A stretch of DNA of 64,000 nucleotides from Legionella gresilensis (GCF_900639865.1 NZ_CAAAHX010000007.1:62001-126000), one strand, 5' to 3'. Shown: positions 8,673 to 17,923, numbered from the stretch's first letter. Numbers and translations are program-made. Notes: generated by a model from the sequence alone, not told the origin.

Positions 8673-9434
8673 ATGAATAAGGGATTTTATGTAGGTTTAT
8701 TGTTTTCTTCAATATCGTCATTATGGGCAGGTACTATGGGACCAGTACTTCCTGACACTCAGTGGTCAGGATTTTATGTTGGTGGTAATTTGGGTGGCAT
8801 GTGGGCTTCATCAAAATGGATTTATCAAAACATCAATCCATACGACGCTTCAGGTCCAAGTGGTCCAATCATTGCCACAACCAATCGATTTGATATGTCA
8901 AATATATCCGGCGGCGCTCAAAGTGGCTTTAATTACCAGCTTAACCAATGGGTCATGGGTGCTGAGCTAGCTTATCTTTGGACTGACTTAAGTAAAACAC
9001 AATCTAATGTAGCACAAGTCTTTTCTTCCCGCGGTTCACAACAAACAGTAAATACGAATATCAAAGGTTTTTTCTTAGCTTCCGGTAGAGTAGGTGCTTT
9101 AATTAATCCCGATTGGCTTGTATATGCAAAAGGCGGATATGCAAGGGCTACGATTAAAACGAGTGGAAGAACTCTACCTGCACTCCCGCCGCTTAATTTA
9201 AATTGGAACATGTCTAAGGAGCACAACGGCTGGGTAGCGGGCGGTGGCATTGAATATCAATTTATGAAAAATATAACCTTAGGCATTGAATATAATTACA
9301 TTGGTTTAAGCAATAAATTACACACGGGCGCTGTTTCTGGTAGCGAGCTTATTGGTCCAAATAATCAGGTTATACATCGAGTCAATGCAAATACTCAAAA
9401 TGTAATGGGACGTTTAAATATCTTATTTGGATGA
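8673..9434 (+). CDS. Outer-membrane beta-barrel protein (Omp25-like)
   Basis: 253 residues: a signal peptide (MNKGFYVGLLFSSISSLWAG), then WSGFYVGGNLGGMWASS, the opening strand typical of the OMP_b-brl (PF13505-like) porin family, alternating aromatic strands, WLVYAKGGYARA and WVAGGGIEYQFMKNITLGIEYNYIGL, and a closing strand ending in MGRLNILFG with a terminal aromatic residue two from the end, as expected for BAM recognition. It should form an eight-stranded outer-membrane barrel; ligand or adhesion role unknown. A strong GGGAGAAAA ribosome site precedes ATG 8673. Monocistronic. Confidence 0.88.
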   Translation: MNKGFYVGLLFSSISSLWAGTMGPVLPDTQWSGFYVGGNLGGMWASSKWIYQNINPYDASGPSGPIIATTNRFDMSNISGGAQSGFNYQLNQWVMGAELAYLWTDLSKTQSNVAQVFSSRGSQQTVNTNIKGFFLASGRVGALINPDWLVYAKGGYARATIKTSGRTLPALPPLNLNWNMSKEHNGWVAGGGIEYQFMKNITLGIEYNYIGLSNKLHTGAVSGSELIGPNNQVIHRVNANTQNVMGRLNILFG

Positions 9435-9492
9435 TAGCGCATCGTATTAAGGTTCTTATTCTAAAGCACTTATTTTAAATCTGAATGGGTAT

Positions 9493-9771
9493 TTAAGGCG
9501 ATTGCATATACCTATAGACCACAACATACATGATTTGCACGGCATTGGTGATAATAATCATGATAAAAAATAATAAGTGTGCAATACTGTAGGCTGTAAC
9601 TTGCATTTCATAGAGCAAGCCGCACCAGCCTGCAAAAAAGTGACAAATAAAATAAATGACGGATATATTATTTACATTTTTTGATTTGATAGTTAGCCAA
9701 GTCTGCGGTAAACATCGTAATGCGCCTAATATGAAACCTAAGTAACTTAATGTAATAATAAATTCACTCAT
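9493..9771 (-). CDS. Half-size PQ-loop (SemiSWEET-like) membrane protein
   Basis: 92 residues with three hydrophobic helices. The first carries the PQ-loop signature, GALRCLPQTWLTIKSKNVNNIS: Pro-Gln, then a basic loop and Ser. SemiSWEETs and related PQ-loop proteins of this size work as dimers that move sugars or amino acids. Its ATG overlaps the stop of the next upstream gene (9768) by four bases, so translation is coupled. It is the last gene of a three-gene operon with a second, sequence-distinct half-size protein and a leucine-dehydrogenase-like enzyme. A heterodimer of the two is an attractive inference. Substrate unknown. Confidence 0.75.
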   Translation of the reverse strand: MSEFIITLSYLGFILGALRCLPQTWLTIKSKNVNNISVIYFICHFFAGWCGLLYEMQVTAYSIAHLLFFIMIIITNAVQIMYVVVYRYMQSP

Positions 9772-10034
9772 TGTTCCCCTTGTTTTGCATATCGCTTTAT
9801 AACAATAAACGAGATAAAAAATAATAGACCTATAGTTAAAAAAGGAAAAACCATAATATAGCGTTCAAAGTAAATGTCATAAATGATAAACAACAACGAT
9901 TGAGTTGAACCCATCAACATCATTACCGGTGACACACCTTGCGAGTTTTTATTTTTAATAATTTTAACAAGAAGTGGCAAAAAAGAAGCGGTTAATAAAA
10001 CTGTTGCTACTATAAGTAATAGATTAGTACTCAT
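9768..10034 (-). CDS. Second half-size PQ-loop-like membrane protein
   Basis: 88 residues with three hydrophobic segments. FLPLLVKIIKNKNSQGVSPVMM matches the PQ-loop layout, with Pro-Leu in place of Pro-Gln, and the basic KNKNSQGVS loop is well kept. The gene overlaps its upstream neighbour (a shared TAATG at 10034) and its downstream neighbour by four bases. The two half-size proteins differ clearly in sequence, so they are more likely partners than recent duplicates. Family assignment is moderately sure; the substrate is not known. Confidence 0.65.
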   Translation of the reverse strand: MSTNLLLIVATVLLTASFLPLLVKIIKNKNSQGVSPVMMLMGSTQSLLFIIYDIYFERYIMVFPFLTIGLLFFISFIVIKRYAKQGEQ

Positions 10035-11071
10035 TAGATGACCCTTAAAGCAGCCTGCTCAGTTGGAATACTCAATGTTAAGGACAAGCGAATCAAATTA
10101 TTAACAATATTTTCTAAGTTAGTGAATTTTTCTTTGATTTTTACCGTATTAATTATTTTATTACCTAATTCGTTAAGAACTAATATCAGCCCGCCGCTAT
10201 TAGAGATATAGTCCGGTACATATAAAATTCCCATCTCATGCAACTGTTCTCCTACCTTGTGGTCAGCAAGCTGCTTATTTGCGCCACCACAAATTACTTT
10301 ACATTTCAACTCTCTAATATTATTGTGATGAATAACATTGCCATAAGCGCAAGGGCATAAAAAATCTACTTCAAGTTGATGAATAACGTCTGGTTCAACA
10401 ATGTTGATGTTTGGAAACTTTTTTTTATAATCATTCACTTTGCTATTATCAACATCGGTAACAAAAATTTTGCCGCCTTCTTGATAAATTCGCTCTAATA
10501 AATGGCCACCAACTTTACCTAGCCCTTGAATGGCAAACTTTTTTCCCGCCAACTCCGGATTAGAAAATATAAAATGAGCGGCACTCTTAATAGCAATCAA
10601 AATTCCTTCTGCCGTATAAAAAGAAGGATCAGCATGATAGCCGATAACATAAGGCGTCATTTGACTAATGAATTTTATATCCGTACAAGTTAAGCCCACA
10701 TCAGTACCCGTTACAAATTGCCCTTTAAGTTCATTGAGTATTTTAGCATATCCCTTAAGCCACTTTTCCCTTTCAGCAGATAAGTGATTCTCAATAATAC
10801 AGGCTTTTGCTGAGCCGTATTGCTGATAACCGCAGGCTTTAAGTTTATATGACATGTTTTGCGAGAGTTGTAAGACATCATTCAAAGCTTCGGGTTCGGT
10901 TTTATAATTTCTTACCCGTGTGGCGCCAACAGCCATTTGCGGCGTTTGCGTGTGAATAGCTAAATAGCCACATAATCCTACCTTCTCATCTGTAAAACGA
11001 TAAACACAGACATGATTATTAAAATTGCTATTATTCATTAATAGATTATTTTTGATGCGTTCAATAGTCAT
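10034..11071 (-). CDS. Leucine/glutamate dehydrogenase-family enzyme
   Basis: 345 residues of the Glu/Leu/Phe/Val dehydrogenase family. The catalytic domain has MSYKLKACGYQQYGSAKACI, where K76 and K89 stand near the two active-site lysines, but the usual GGGK glycine run is changed to YGSAK. TGTDVG carries the conserved Asp (D124). The Rossmann domain has FAIQGLGKVGGHLLERIYQEGGKIFVTDVD, whose final Asp favours NAD. PCAYGNVI and GGANKQL follow the family pattern. It should oxidatively deaminate, or reductively aminate, a hydrophobic amino acid/keto acid pair; the altered lysine loop makes the substrate uncertain. It leads an operon with two PQ-loop proteins. Confidence 0.8.
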   Translation of the reverse strand: MTIERIKNNLLMNNSNFNNHVCVYRFTDEKVGLCGYLAIHTQTPQMAVGATRVRNYKTEPEALNDVLQLSQNMSYKLKACGYQQYGSAKACIIENHLSAEREKWLKGYAKILNELKGQFVTGTDVGLTCTDIKFISQMTPYVIGYHADPSFYTAEGILIAIKSAAHFIFSNPELAGKKFAIQGLGKVGGHLLERIYQEGGKIFVTDVDNSKVNDYKKKFPNINIVEPDVIHQLEVDFLCPCAYGNVIHHNNIRELKCKVICGGANKQLADHKVGEQLHEMGILYVPDYISNSGGLILVLNELGNKIINTVKIKEKFTNLENIVNNLIRLSLTLSIPTEQAALRVI

Positions 11072-11247
11072 CTAAACACAACTGTTCAAAACTTGTCTTT
11101 CAAGTTTAGCACTTTTTTGTACACTATTTTTTATCGAATATATAGTTTTTGATTTTTGATATGGCTAACCAATATAATAAATAACTATTAATCAAAAGCT
11201 TAGCTTCTTATAATATCTAGTTTATTACTTTAAAATGGAAAAAATTT

Positions 11248-11964
11248 ATGCCTAAAATTTATTTAGCTGGCCCAATGGTATTCGCGCCCAACGCGCAAGA
11301 ATTTTTCGCCAAAATGAAAGAGATTTGTCAAAACTATGAGTTGGAAGGTGTTTCTCCCTTTGATGGCCAAATTAGCATAAAAAACAAGCAAACTGGCAAA
11401 GCTTTAACATTAGAAATTGTTAAAGCAGATTTTGAATTAATGGACCAATTAGATGGTGCAATCTTTTGCTTTGACTCGTTTAGACGATCAACTGAAATGG
11501 ATCCCGGTACTGCTGTTGAGATTGGTTACATGAAAGCGCAAAATAAACCGATTAATGGTTGGACGACTGATAAAAGAGAATACCCGCAAAAAGTAAACGA
11601 TTTCTTTAACCAAATATATCATCTTCAAATTGAAAGCAATGGATTATCTAATCAATTACCTTCATCTGGTTTACAACGTGATCCAGACGGCATTTTAGTT
11701 CATTCAGAAGGAATGTATCAAAATGGCATGACTCAAGGAGCAATTGAATTAGCTGGCGGTCAGGTGTTTTATTCGCAAAATTGGGAAGAAGCCTTTCGTT
11801 TAGCAGCAGAAGCAATAGCTCAGCAATTTAAGCTAGATCTAAACCACAGCGTTTCGCAACAACCTTATCGAATATTAATCGAGAAAGGTTTTCACCAGAA
11901 AAAAAGGGAAGAAAGTAAAGATATTAATCATGAAGATAAGAAACACTTTTCTAGTATCAATTGA
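11248..11964 (+). CDS. Nucleoside 2-deoxyribosyltransferase family
   Basis: 238 residues starting MPKIYLAGPMVFAPNAQEFF, the nucleotide-loop strand of the N-deoxyribosyltransferase fold. DQLDGAIFCFDSFRRSTEMDPGTAVEIGYMKAQNKP supplies the Asp/Arg region and the DPGTAVEIGY motif with the probable catalytic Glu. These enzymes exchange the base of 2'-deoxynucleosides for salvage, or hydrolyse modified nucleotides. The length exceeds the classic 160-residue enzyme, with a hydrophilic insert (residues 115-160) and a charged, likely disordered tail. It is divergent from the dehydrogenase operon and followed by a palindromic repeat. Confidence 0.85.
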   Translation: MPKIYLAGPMVFAPNAQEFFAKMKEICQNYELEGVSPFDGQISIKNKQTGKALTLEIVKADFELMDQLDGAIFCFDSFRRSTEMDPGTAVEIGYMKAQNKPINGWTTDKREYPQKVNDFFNQIYHLQIESNGLSNQLPSSGLQRDPDGILVHSEGMYQNGMTQGAIELAGGQVFYSQNWEEAFRLAAEAIAQQFKLDLNHSVSQQPYRILIEKGFHQKKREESKDINHEDKKHFSSIN

Positions 11965-11976
11965 TAAATTTTAGTG

Positions 11977-12005
11977 GCCTTGATTACGCTGCGCTGTATC
12001 AAGGC
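11977..12005. repeat. CTTGAT palindromic intergenic repeat
   Basis: GCCTTGATTACGCTGCGCTG then TATCAAGGC: 9-base complementary arms with one mismatch around GCTGCGCTG. It is nearly identical to the copy at 30409. It sits between the convergent ends of the deoxyribosyltransferase and MurL-like genes. Confidence 0.8.
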
Positions 12006-12043
12006 TATGTCTGCTTTTTCGAATAAATAACAGGACATTAAAC

Positions 12044-13435
12044 TCAAATAAATTCTTTAATATTTTTGAAAAATTGCTCAGGAATATTATGGTTCTTATG
12101 AACTTGATTAAACTGCTCTTCAATTAAATCCCAATTTTTATCATCAGTCATGACTTCCCTTTTAAAAATCTCGAGCATCTTTCCTTGCAACCCCTTTTCA
12201 ACACACTTTTTCATAAATAATTGACATTCTTCAATGTTGCCTATGCATTCAAAAGAGCGATGTCCCTCTATCCCAGTCATATTTTTATAATGAATGAAAA
12301 GATCTTCATCATCAAAGGGATTGGTTCCAAATATTGCATCTACTAAGGATTTGTCAAAATGAGCAAGATAGCCTAACCAAACATACGCGCATTTAGGACA
12401 TTTTTTACACCAAGGTTTATCTATATTGCATGAATGAGAATTTTTAATGAATTGAGGGTAATTTGCAAGATGACTAAAAATTCTATAATCGTAGATAGGT
12501 TTTAAAATACTAAAAAATTTAAAATCGCTGATAAGAAATTGAGTAATAAACTCTTGGAAAAATAGCTCGGCTTCTAAACTTTTTACCCACTGGTGGTTAA
12601 CCACTCCCTGTATACCTTCCCAGTATAGATTTCCGGTATCAGAACTTTTTTCATTAGCAAAACATAAAGCAGATTGGTGATGGAACAACATGACAGGCAG
12701 TGCTTCAAAAAGACACTCAGGAATACCTAGAGTAAATGAACCTTTTAAATGAGGATAATACAATTGCATAAATGGACTTTCTGTAAAGTCATCATAAACA
12801 GATACTTTATGGCAACCAAATGGTGATGTGTGTTGCAATAATTTAGCGCACAGCTCATGTTGATACTGCGATCGGCCATATTCTGGTCTAGTCCATTGAT
12901 AGACAGAGTATTTAAGCTGAGATTGCTCAAGCAGCTTCATTGCTAGAAAGCTATCTTTACCCCCGCCATTTCCCACTAAAATTGTATTGGAGCTGTTTAA
13001 AGATTGTCGATGTTGAGAATTTTGAATAGAAAGGGTGGCGCTATTACCAGACAATAACTCGCCATGAACAAAAATTGGCTTATATTCGTTACCAATTCCA
13101 TTTTCATATTTACATTGAGCATAAGCATGTTGAAAAGTTTGTAAGAAAAAATCTAATGATGCTTGAGAAAGATGTCCTGAGATAAAACTAAAGTCTATTT
13201 TAGCTGGAAATAAAGAACAATATTTAAATGTTTCCGAAAGCGCAATATGGGCATATATTTTTTTAATTAATACCTCATTATAGCGTTCACTTAATTGAAA
13301 TAAATCTACATCAGGATAATAAACTTTTGTCTGAAAAGTGTAATCATCCACTTGATGTGTTATTTCTAAATGAAATTGAAAAATTTTTAAATCAACTAAT
13401 TTTACAAGTTTGGGAAATAGATTTTTTAAAGACAA
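12044..13435 (-). CDS. MurL-like UDP-MurNAc-dipeptide epimerase homologue
   Basis: 463 residues. Residues 150-165 contain the PP-loop-like nucleotide motif VGNGGGKDSFLAMKLLE. The C-terminal third has a Cys cluster (CNIDKPWCKKCPKCAYVWLGY), then IFGTNPFDDEDL and GIEGHRSFECIGNIEE, the arrangement I know from MurL, which uses ATP to epimerise the L-Glu of UDP-MurNAc-L-Ala-L-Glu to D-Glu for peptidoglycan. The match is to general layout, so another PP-loop activity is possible. No MurD2-like partner, which usually accompanies MurL, is next to it. It ends the same-strand group with two FAD oxidoreductases. Confidence 0.6.
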   Translation of the reverse strand: MSLKNLFPKLVKLVDLKIFQFHLEITHQVDDYTFQTKVYYPDVDLFQLSERYNEVLIKKIYAHIALSETFKYCSLFPAKIDFSFISGHLSQASLDFFLQTFQHAYAQCKYENGIGNEYKPIFVHGELLSGNSATLSIQNSQHRQSLNSSNTILVGNGGGKDSFLAMKLLEQSQLKYSVYQWTRPEYGRSQYQHELCAKLLQHTSPFGCHKVSVYDDFTESPFMQLYYPHLKGSFTLGIPECLFEALPVMLFHHQSALCFANEKSSDTGNLYWEGIQGVVNHQWVKSLEAELFFQEFITQFLISDFKFFSILKPIYDYRIFSHLANYPQFIKNSHSCNIDKPWCKKCPKCAYVWLGYLAHFDKSLVDAIFGTNPFDDEDLFIHYKNMTGIEGHRSFECIGNIEECQLFMKKCVEKGLQGKMLEIFKREVMTDDKNWDLIEEQFNQVHKNHNIPEQFFKNIKEFI

Positions 13436-13496
13436 GTTAGCTTTTAATCATAAATATAAATAACAAAATTCAAAATATTGGACAGAATACATTTGA

Positions 13497-14801
13497 TTAA
13501 CAAAGCCCGAATGGTGGTTTACACGCTAATTTAATTTTATTAAGCTGATTATCAGTTATTAAAATTGGTTTGAAACGACTTTGCTCAATAGGGAAATCCC
13601 ATTCATGACCCATTACAATTCCTGCAGCTAACCGGCCAATCTCATCTGAACCGCGTGCGCCATGGCCATTACCACCAACAACTACATTTAAACTACTGTC
13701 TTCATTAATTTGACCAATGTATGGATAATGGATTGGCGTTTTTTCAATAACACAACAAGCTTCTTTAATTGATTTAGGTTTGATGTTAGGTAACAGTATT
13801 TGTTGCATCTGCAATAAAAAATCTCGTTGTTGGGTCGTAATCTGTTGTTGGATATACCACTTTCTCATCTGCTCAAGTGAGTCTAAGTGTTCAACTATTG
13901 GCTGCATACCTGGTCCAATACGGATATAGTATTTATCATCTGGATATTTTACTGGGGGAAGTAAATAAATTGACATATTTTTATTACCGGTATCCTCAGG
14001 ATCAACGGTAATAATAGTAGGCATTTTTTTAAGGCTCTCGACTTCTTCAAGCCCAACTTCAAATAGAAGATTTGGTTCTGTAAATGAATGTAATTCGAGT
14101 TTATAACCTGGTGGTAAAATTTCATTATGATTTATAAATGCACCAGCTGCGATGAGTATTTTTTTTGTATAAACGGTTTGTATTTTACCATTTAAGGTGA
14201 CATCTAATTGCCATAAATTAGATGGCTTATTTTTTTTCACATGAGTTACTGTACCTCTGATAAGATTTCCACCATTACGCTGAAAAAGAGAAAGCTGGGC
14301 TTTGACTAATTTTCTGGGATTTAAATAACCAGCCATTTGATCTTCATACAGACCTTCTACGCCGCCAAGTATTTGCGGTATTTTGAGATAAGGCCAGTGA
14401 TGCTCCATAGACTCAGTCGTCATTCTTTCAATGGGAATGTCATTTGCTTTACATTGATCTAACATTACTTCAGTGCGGCTACTTATTGATTTGGCCATTA
14501 AAATAAGAGAACCACACTCATAAAAAAATGGTATACCCGAAGCCTTTTCAATATCACGGTAGCGGTTTAAGGATTTCGAATCTGTTGCAGCCCAGACTTC
14601 GTCCCAACCTAGCCTTCGCGTTATCCTTGCCTGATCATAGTGTGCCCCAAATACTCTTTGAGAGGACGCAGCCAACTTATCGATAGGTTCTTCTGGGCCT
14701 ATTAAAGCGATATTGGTTTGTTCGGCACTTAAGTATTTTGCAGCAGCTGAACCAAACATCCCAGCGCCTACAATTGTTACCTCGAAACATACCTGAGTCA
14801 T
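13497..14801 (-). CDS. FAD-dependent oxidoreductase, DAO superfamily
   Basis: 434 residues. The N-terminal VTIVGAGMFGSAAAKYLS is the GxGxxG dinucleotide fold. Further in are an RRLGWDEVW region, GGVEGLYEDQMAGYLNPRKLVKAQLS (the segment before the substrate domain in sarcosine-oxidase relatives) and the C-terminal FAD contact VVVGGNGHGARGSDEIGRLAAG. It belongs to the D-amino-acid/sarcosine/N-methyltryptophan oxidase group, cytosolic, oxidising the C-N bond of an amine. The amine cannot be named. It lies 61 bp upstream of the MurL-like gene on the same strand. Confidence 0.8.
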   Translation of the reverse strand: MTQVCFEVTIVGAGMFGSAAAKYLSAEQTNIALIGPEEPIDKLAASSQRVFGAHYDQARITRRLGWDEVWAATDSKSLNRYRDIEKASGIPFFYECGSLILMAKSISSRTEVMLDQCKANDIPIERMTTESMEHHWPYLKIPQILGGVEGLYEDQMAGYLNPRKLVKAQLSLFQRNGGNLIRGTVTHVKKNKPSNLWQLDVTLNGKIQTVYTKKILIAAGAFINHNEILPPGYKLELHSFTEPNLLFEVGLEEVESLKKMPTIITVDPEDTGNKNMSIYLLPPVKYPDDKYYIRIGPGMQPIVEHLDSLEQMRKWYIQQQITTQQRDFLLQMQQILLPNIKPKSIKEACCVIEKTPIHYPYIGQINEDSSLNVVVGGNGHGARGSDEIGRLAAGIVMGHEWDFPIEQSRFKPILITDNQLNKIKLACKPPFGLC

Positions 14802-14884
14802 ACTATATTTAACCTGTTGTTTTTAAACTTATTGGCAAATAATTTTATTTATCAAATTTCTGCATAAGGGATTGTTATATTTGC

Positions 14885-14921
14885 AGGCCACGAAACCTGA
14901 TCCAATTAGGTCTCGTGGCCT
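14885..14921 (-). terminator. Hairpin after the FAD oxidoreductase gene
   Basis: Arms AGGCCACGA (14885-14893) and TCGTGGCCT (14913-14921) pair perfectly, and inside them ACCT/AGGT extend the stem. It lies five bases after the stop of the 14927 gene on the minus strand. No U-tract follows, so it may slow or protect the transcript end rather than terminate fully. Confidence 0.55.
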
Positions 14922-14926
14922 AATTC

Positions 14927-16603
14927 TTAGAGGGTACGCAGTGGATTAGCAAGCTCCATTATTTTATCATTCTTATCTTTATCAACAGGCAAAGGTAATA
15001 TTCCTATACGTGATAAGATTGTTGCAGCCATGGCAGGGGCGCATGATGCAGTTCCTGAACCGCCATCTGTCATAATATAAGCGTTAGGAGCAACTTGGCC
15101 TTGAGCTGTGAATCCATCATAGGCGACAGCTCGGACAAGAGCGCGAGTTTTTACATGTTGGCTGGTTTTTAAGCTATCTAAATCATCAAATGTTAAAGTT
15201 TGCCCTTTAGTATTTTTTTTCAGTACATAGCTGAGTAAATCGGGAAAAACCTTATTAATAGCATTTAATTGTAATAGATTACGATTTCGTGCAAATACGC
15301 CTTCTGGATCAGGCATAATATCCCCATACAAGCTTTTAGTGCCTGCAGCACCAATAGACATTGATTTGCCATCGGCTCGAGCCTGCACAGCAAGCACTAC
15401 ACCTGTGGAGTGCATTTCTCCACCAAAATCAATATTATTGTATTTTTGCAACAGTTCATCAGGAAGATCTTGAATTCCAAAAAGAAAAGAGGCGCCAGCA
15501 AACCCAATTGATGCGGGAACCGGTAACCCTAATGCAGGTAAGGTTGCAACATTTCCGCCCGGGCAAAAGAAATGAGAAACTTTTGAATATTGATGTCTTT
15601 CATTATCAGGACGAACGCGTTGTTGTTTTTGTTGATTTTGCCATACTAATCCATTTATCGCTTTTTCTTCATCGCGAAGTAAAGCAGTGACATTCCGGTC
15701 ATAATGGGCTTGGAAACAAGGTTGCTCCTTGCCTTGTGAATTAATATAAGTACCCATTTCTTCGTTTAGATAGTCTTTTAATCCGCGTAAAAATTTTGCA
15801 GCATTAATAGAACCGCCGGGTCGAAGAATAGCAGCAGCAGAATTTTTCCAGACACGTTGTCCTTGGGTATTTAATTCAGAGTTTTCCTTACAAAAATCAA
15901 TAAATCCGGGAACGTAAGCTTCTAACTCGTCAGGAGATAAAGGTTTAGTGTAAGTATAGCCATCCTGCTTAAAGGTATTACACATTTCTTCAACGGTTTT
16001 GTGAGCAACGCCTGGTTCCATGTCAAACATGACATCAGCCCTATATCCTTGATTAAATAAATTGCTTACATCTTGCGGATTACGGCAAGGGTGATAACTT
16101 GCATTTGCAAAAATAGTTTTGAGTTTTGGATTAAAGTTTGCAAGCATATCCCACATACCCATGCTCATTTTACCCATCTCAGATAAAGTGTCTTCACGCT
16201 CTAGTGCTTTTTTTACGGGCTCTTTCTCAAGTTTTGCAACAGCTTCCAAAAATTCTTGTGTGACTTGAGAATCATTTACCCCATCTACCTCAACACGAAT
16301 ACCGCCTTGATCAAAAGATTTATTAAATGCCTCAAGAAGCTCGTTTGGTGGCGGTAACACTGCTTTTATTTCTACATGGGTAAGGCTAAAGAAAAGATTT
16401 GCAGCTGGCGTATCTTCTAGATTGCTCAATTGATCATTAATAGTAATGCGAACTCGTTCTCCCTTTTTTTGAGCATCTAAATGAATTAAGAGAGCAATCA
16501 CATAACCTGCAATTCCACCGCCAGTAATGGTATATTTTTTCTCAGGATAACTAGTTTGAGGCATCATTTTCTCGACATTGTGATCATAATTTTGGCGTGC
16601 CAT
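14927..16603 (-). CDS. FAD/NAD(P)-binding oxidoreductase, family unclear
   Basis: 558 residues. KYTITGGGIAGYVIALLIHLDA (residues 24-45) is a Rossmann dinucleotide motif with a slightly unusual GGGIAG. The C-terminal NAYIMTDGGSGTASCAPAMAATIL resembles the FAD-contact segment of DadA-like dehydrogenases, and a glycine-rich GLPVPASIGFAGASFLFG stands in the centre. It is thus a large, diverged flavoprotein of the DAO type, about 100 residues longer than most, with an inserted N-terminal region. Substrate unknown. It sits 138 bp downstream of the 16742 gene and 125 bp upstream of the second flavoprotein. Confidence 0.6.
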   Translation of the reverse strand: MARQNYDHNVEKMMPQTSYPEKKYTITGGGIAGYVIALLIHLDAQKKGERVRITINDQLSNLEDTPAANLFFSLTHVEIKAVLPPPNELLEAFNKSFDQGGIRVEVDGVNDSQVTQEFLEAVAKLEKEPVKKALEREDTLSEMGKMSMGMWDMLANFNPKLKTIFANASYHPCRNPQDVSNLFNQGYRADVMFDMEPGVAHKTVEEMCNTFKQDGYTYTKPLSPDELEAYVPGFIDFCKENSELNTQGQRVWKNSAAAILRPGGSINAAKFLRGLKDYLNEEMGTYINSQGKEQPCFQAHYDRNVTALLRDEEKAINGLVWQNQQKQQRVRPDNERHQYSKVSHFFCPGGNVATLPALGLPVPASIGFAGASFLFGIQDLPDELLQKYNNIDFGGEMHSTGVVLAVQARADGKSMSIGAAGTKSLYGDIMPDPEGVFARNRNLLQLNAINKVFPDLLSYVLKKNTKGQTLTFDDLDSLKTSQHVKTRALVRAVAYDGFTAQGQVAPNAYIMTDGGSGTASCAPAMAATILSRIGILPLPVDKDKNDKIMELANPLRTL

Positions 16604-16741
16604 TTTACATTAAATGAACATAAAGGTCGATGGATTGCTATATTTACTGTTATTTAGCTATATAATAATAAGTTTTTAAAACTAAAATTATATAGCTAAC
16701 AAGTTAATTTAGTTATATAAGTTAAATGCCTATAACTTAAC

Positions 16742-17923
16742 TTAGGTACGTAATAATAATTTCGCCATTAATTGCGGGGCAGACTCATCCAATAAATCCA
16801 AATCTTGCTTCGTGACAGGTGGAATATTTTTCTCACTAAAAAATAGTTGCATATTATTAGCAAATAAATGATTTGGTAAGTAAGGTTTTACATTTTGATC
16901 ATGGCAATAAGGTTTCTTCCCTTTTACCGCTTCCTCATTAATTAATGCTCCTGCAACAGCTTGGCCAACTTTAAGAGCAGCTGCACAAGCATCAGGACCT
17001 TTAACCTCTGCTTCAAGTATATAGGGCTTACTTTGAATGGGTAATTCAGAAACTTGCTCTTTGTTATCTTTAAGCAAAATCTGTTTGATAGCTTCTGGGA
17101 GAATAATTTTAAATTGTTTCTCCACCTCGTTAAATTTATCACATAAAGAAAATAGTCTCTTACAATAATTTATAAGATCTTTTTGGCCTGGATGAATACC
17201 AAAACGAACCTGCATATGTGGATGTTCACCACGTTGTAATTCGCTTAATAATGCTTCAATAAATGCCGTATCAACATCAATAGGTTGTGAAGTACCGGAA
17301 AGAAAGATCAGTTCATCTGTCTCACTTAAAAGTAACTTTTGTCTTGTAGCTTGATTATCAATTGGTGGAATTGCTGTTAAAGCGCGATCAATACTTAAAT
17401 GGCCAATCTCAGCAACGTTTGCACTCGCATTAATAGCTAAAATGTCAGCACTTGCTGCTTTTAAAGGTGTTGCAAACTGACAATTTGGTAGTGTTGCTAA
17501 GGTATTAATATATTTTTCCCAAAATGGATGGTTTTTGGGTTTAAACATATATTCATAAGCAATGGTGCAGGGAATAAAAGGTGAAATATTTTTAACTAGC
17601 TGGTAGGCACTTTCGTCATCAACAGCAGAGGGAACACCTAAATAGCAATTAGTAATATTTCTAGCTGTAACAAACTCTTTAACTCTTATAAGTTCATCTT
17701 GGCTTAAGCGATTATAGGTAATACTAGGCTTTCCTGTGATTGTATCAAGGATAGCTAGATGTAATTTATCTTCAAATGATAAATCTTTGATGCGATCTTG
17801 GGCTACTAACGTTAACGGTATGACATACAAATCATCACTGAAACCTGTATTCTGTAAGTACTCAATAGTTTTTTTGGCTAAATCACTATCACCAATACTG
17901 CTAATAAAAAATGCTAAGGCCAT
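16742..17923 (-). CDS. Unrecognised 393-residue soluble protein
   Basis: It begins MALAFFISSIGDSDLAKKTIEYL, a strand-loop-helix that suggests an alpha/beta fold, and continues as alternating strands and helices. HMQVRFGIHPGQKDLINYCKRL is the most distinctive stretch, with a LIFLSGTSQPIDVDTAF region before it that recalls nucleotide-sugar-binding proteins, but I cannot name a family. There is no signal peptide or membrane span. It heads the minus-strand group that continues with two flavoproteins and the MurL-like gene, so a shared pathway is plausible. A diverged GT-B-like protein is one possibility. Confidence 0.5.
   Translation of the reverse strand: MALAFFISSIGDSDLAKKTIEYLQNTGFSDDLYVIPLTLVAQDRIKDLSFEDKLHLAILDTITGKPSITYNRLSQDELIRVKEFVTARNITNCYLGVPSAVDDESAYQLVKNISPFIPCTIAYEYMFKPKNHPFWEKYINTLATLPNCQFATPLKAASADILAINASANVAEIGHLSIDRALTAIPPIDNQATRQKLLLSETDELIFLSGTSQPIDVDTAFIEALLSELQRGEHPHMQVRFGIHPGQKDLINYCKRLFSLCDKFNEVEKQFKIILPEAIKQILLKDNKEQVSELPIQSKPYILEAEVKGPDACAAALKVGQAVAGALINEEAVKGKKPYCHDQNVKPYLPNHLFANNMQLFFSEKNIPPVTKQDLDLLDESAPQLMAKLLLRT

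Noticed and set aside
15361-15690. 109-codon plus-strand frame opposite the flavoprotein gene
   Set aside because: It lies wholly antisense to a convincing 558-residue protein, and its sequence is the shadow of conserved codons; no ribosome site.
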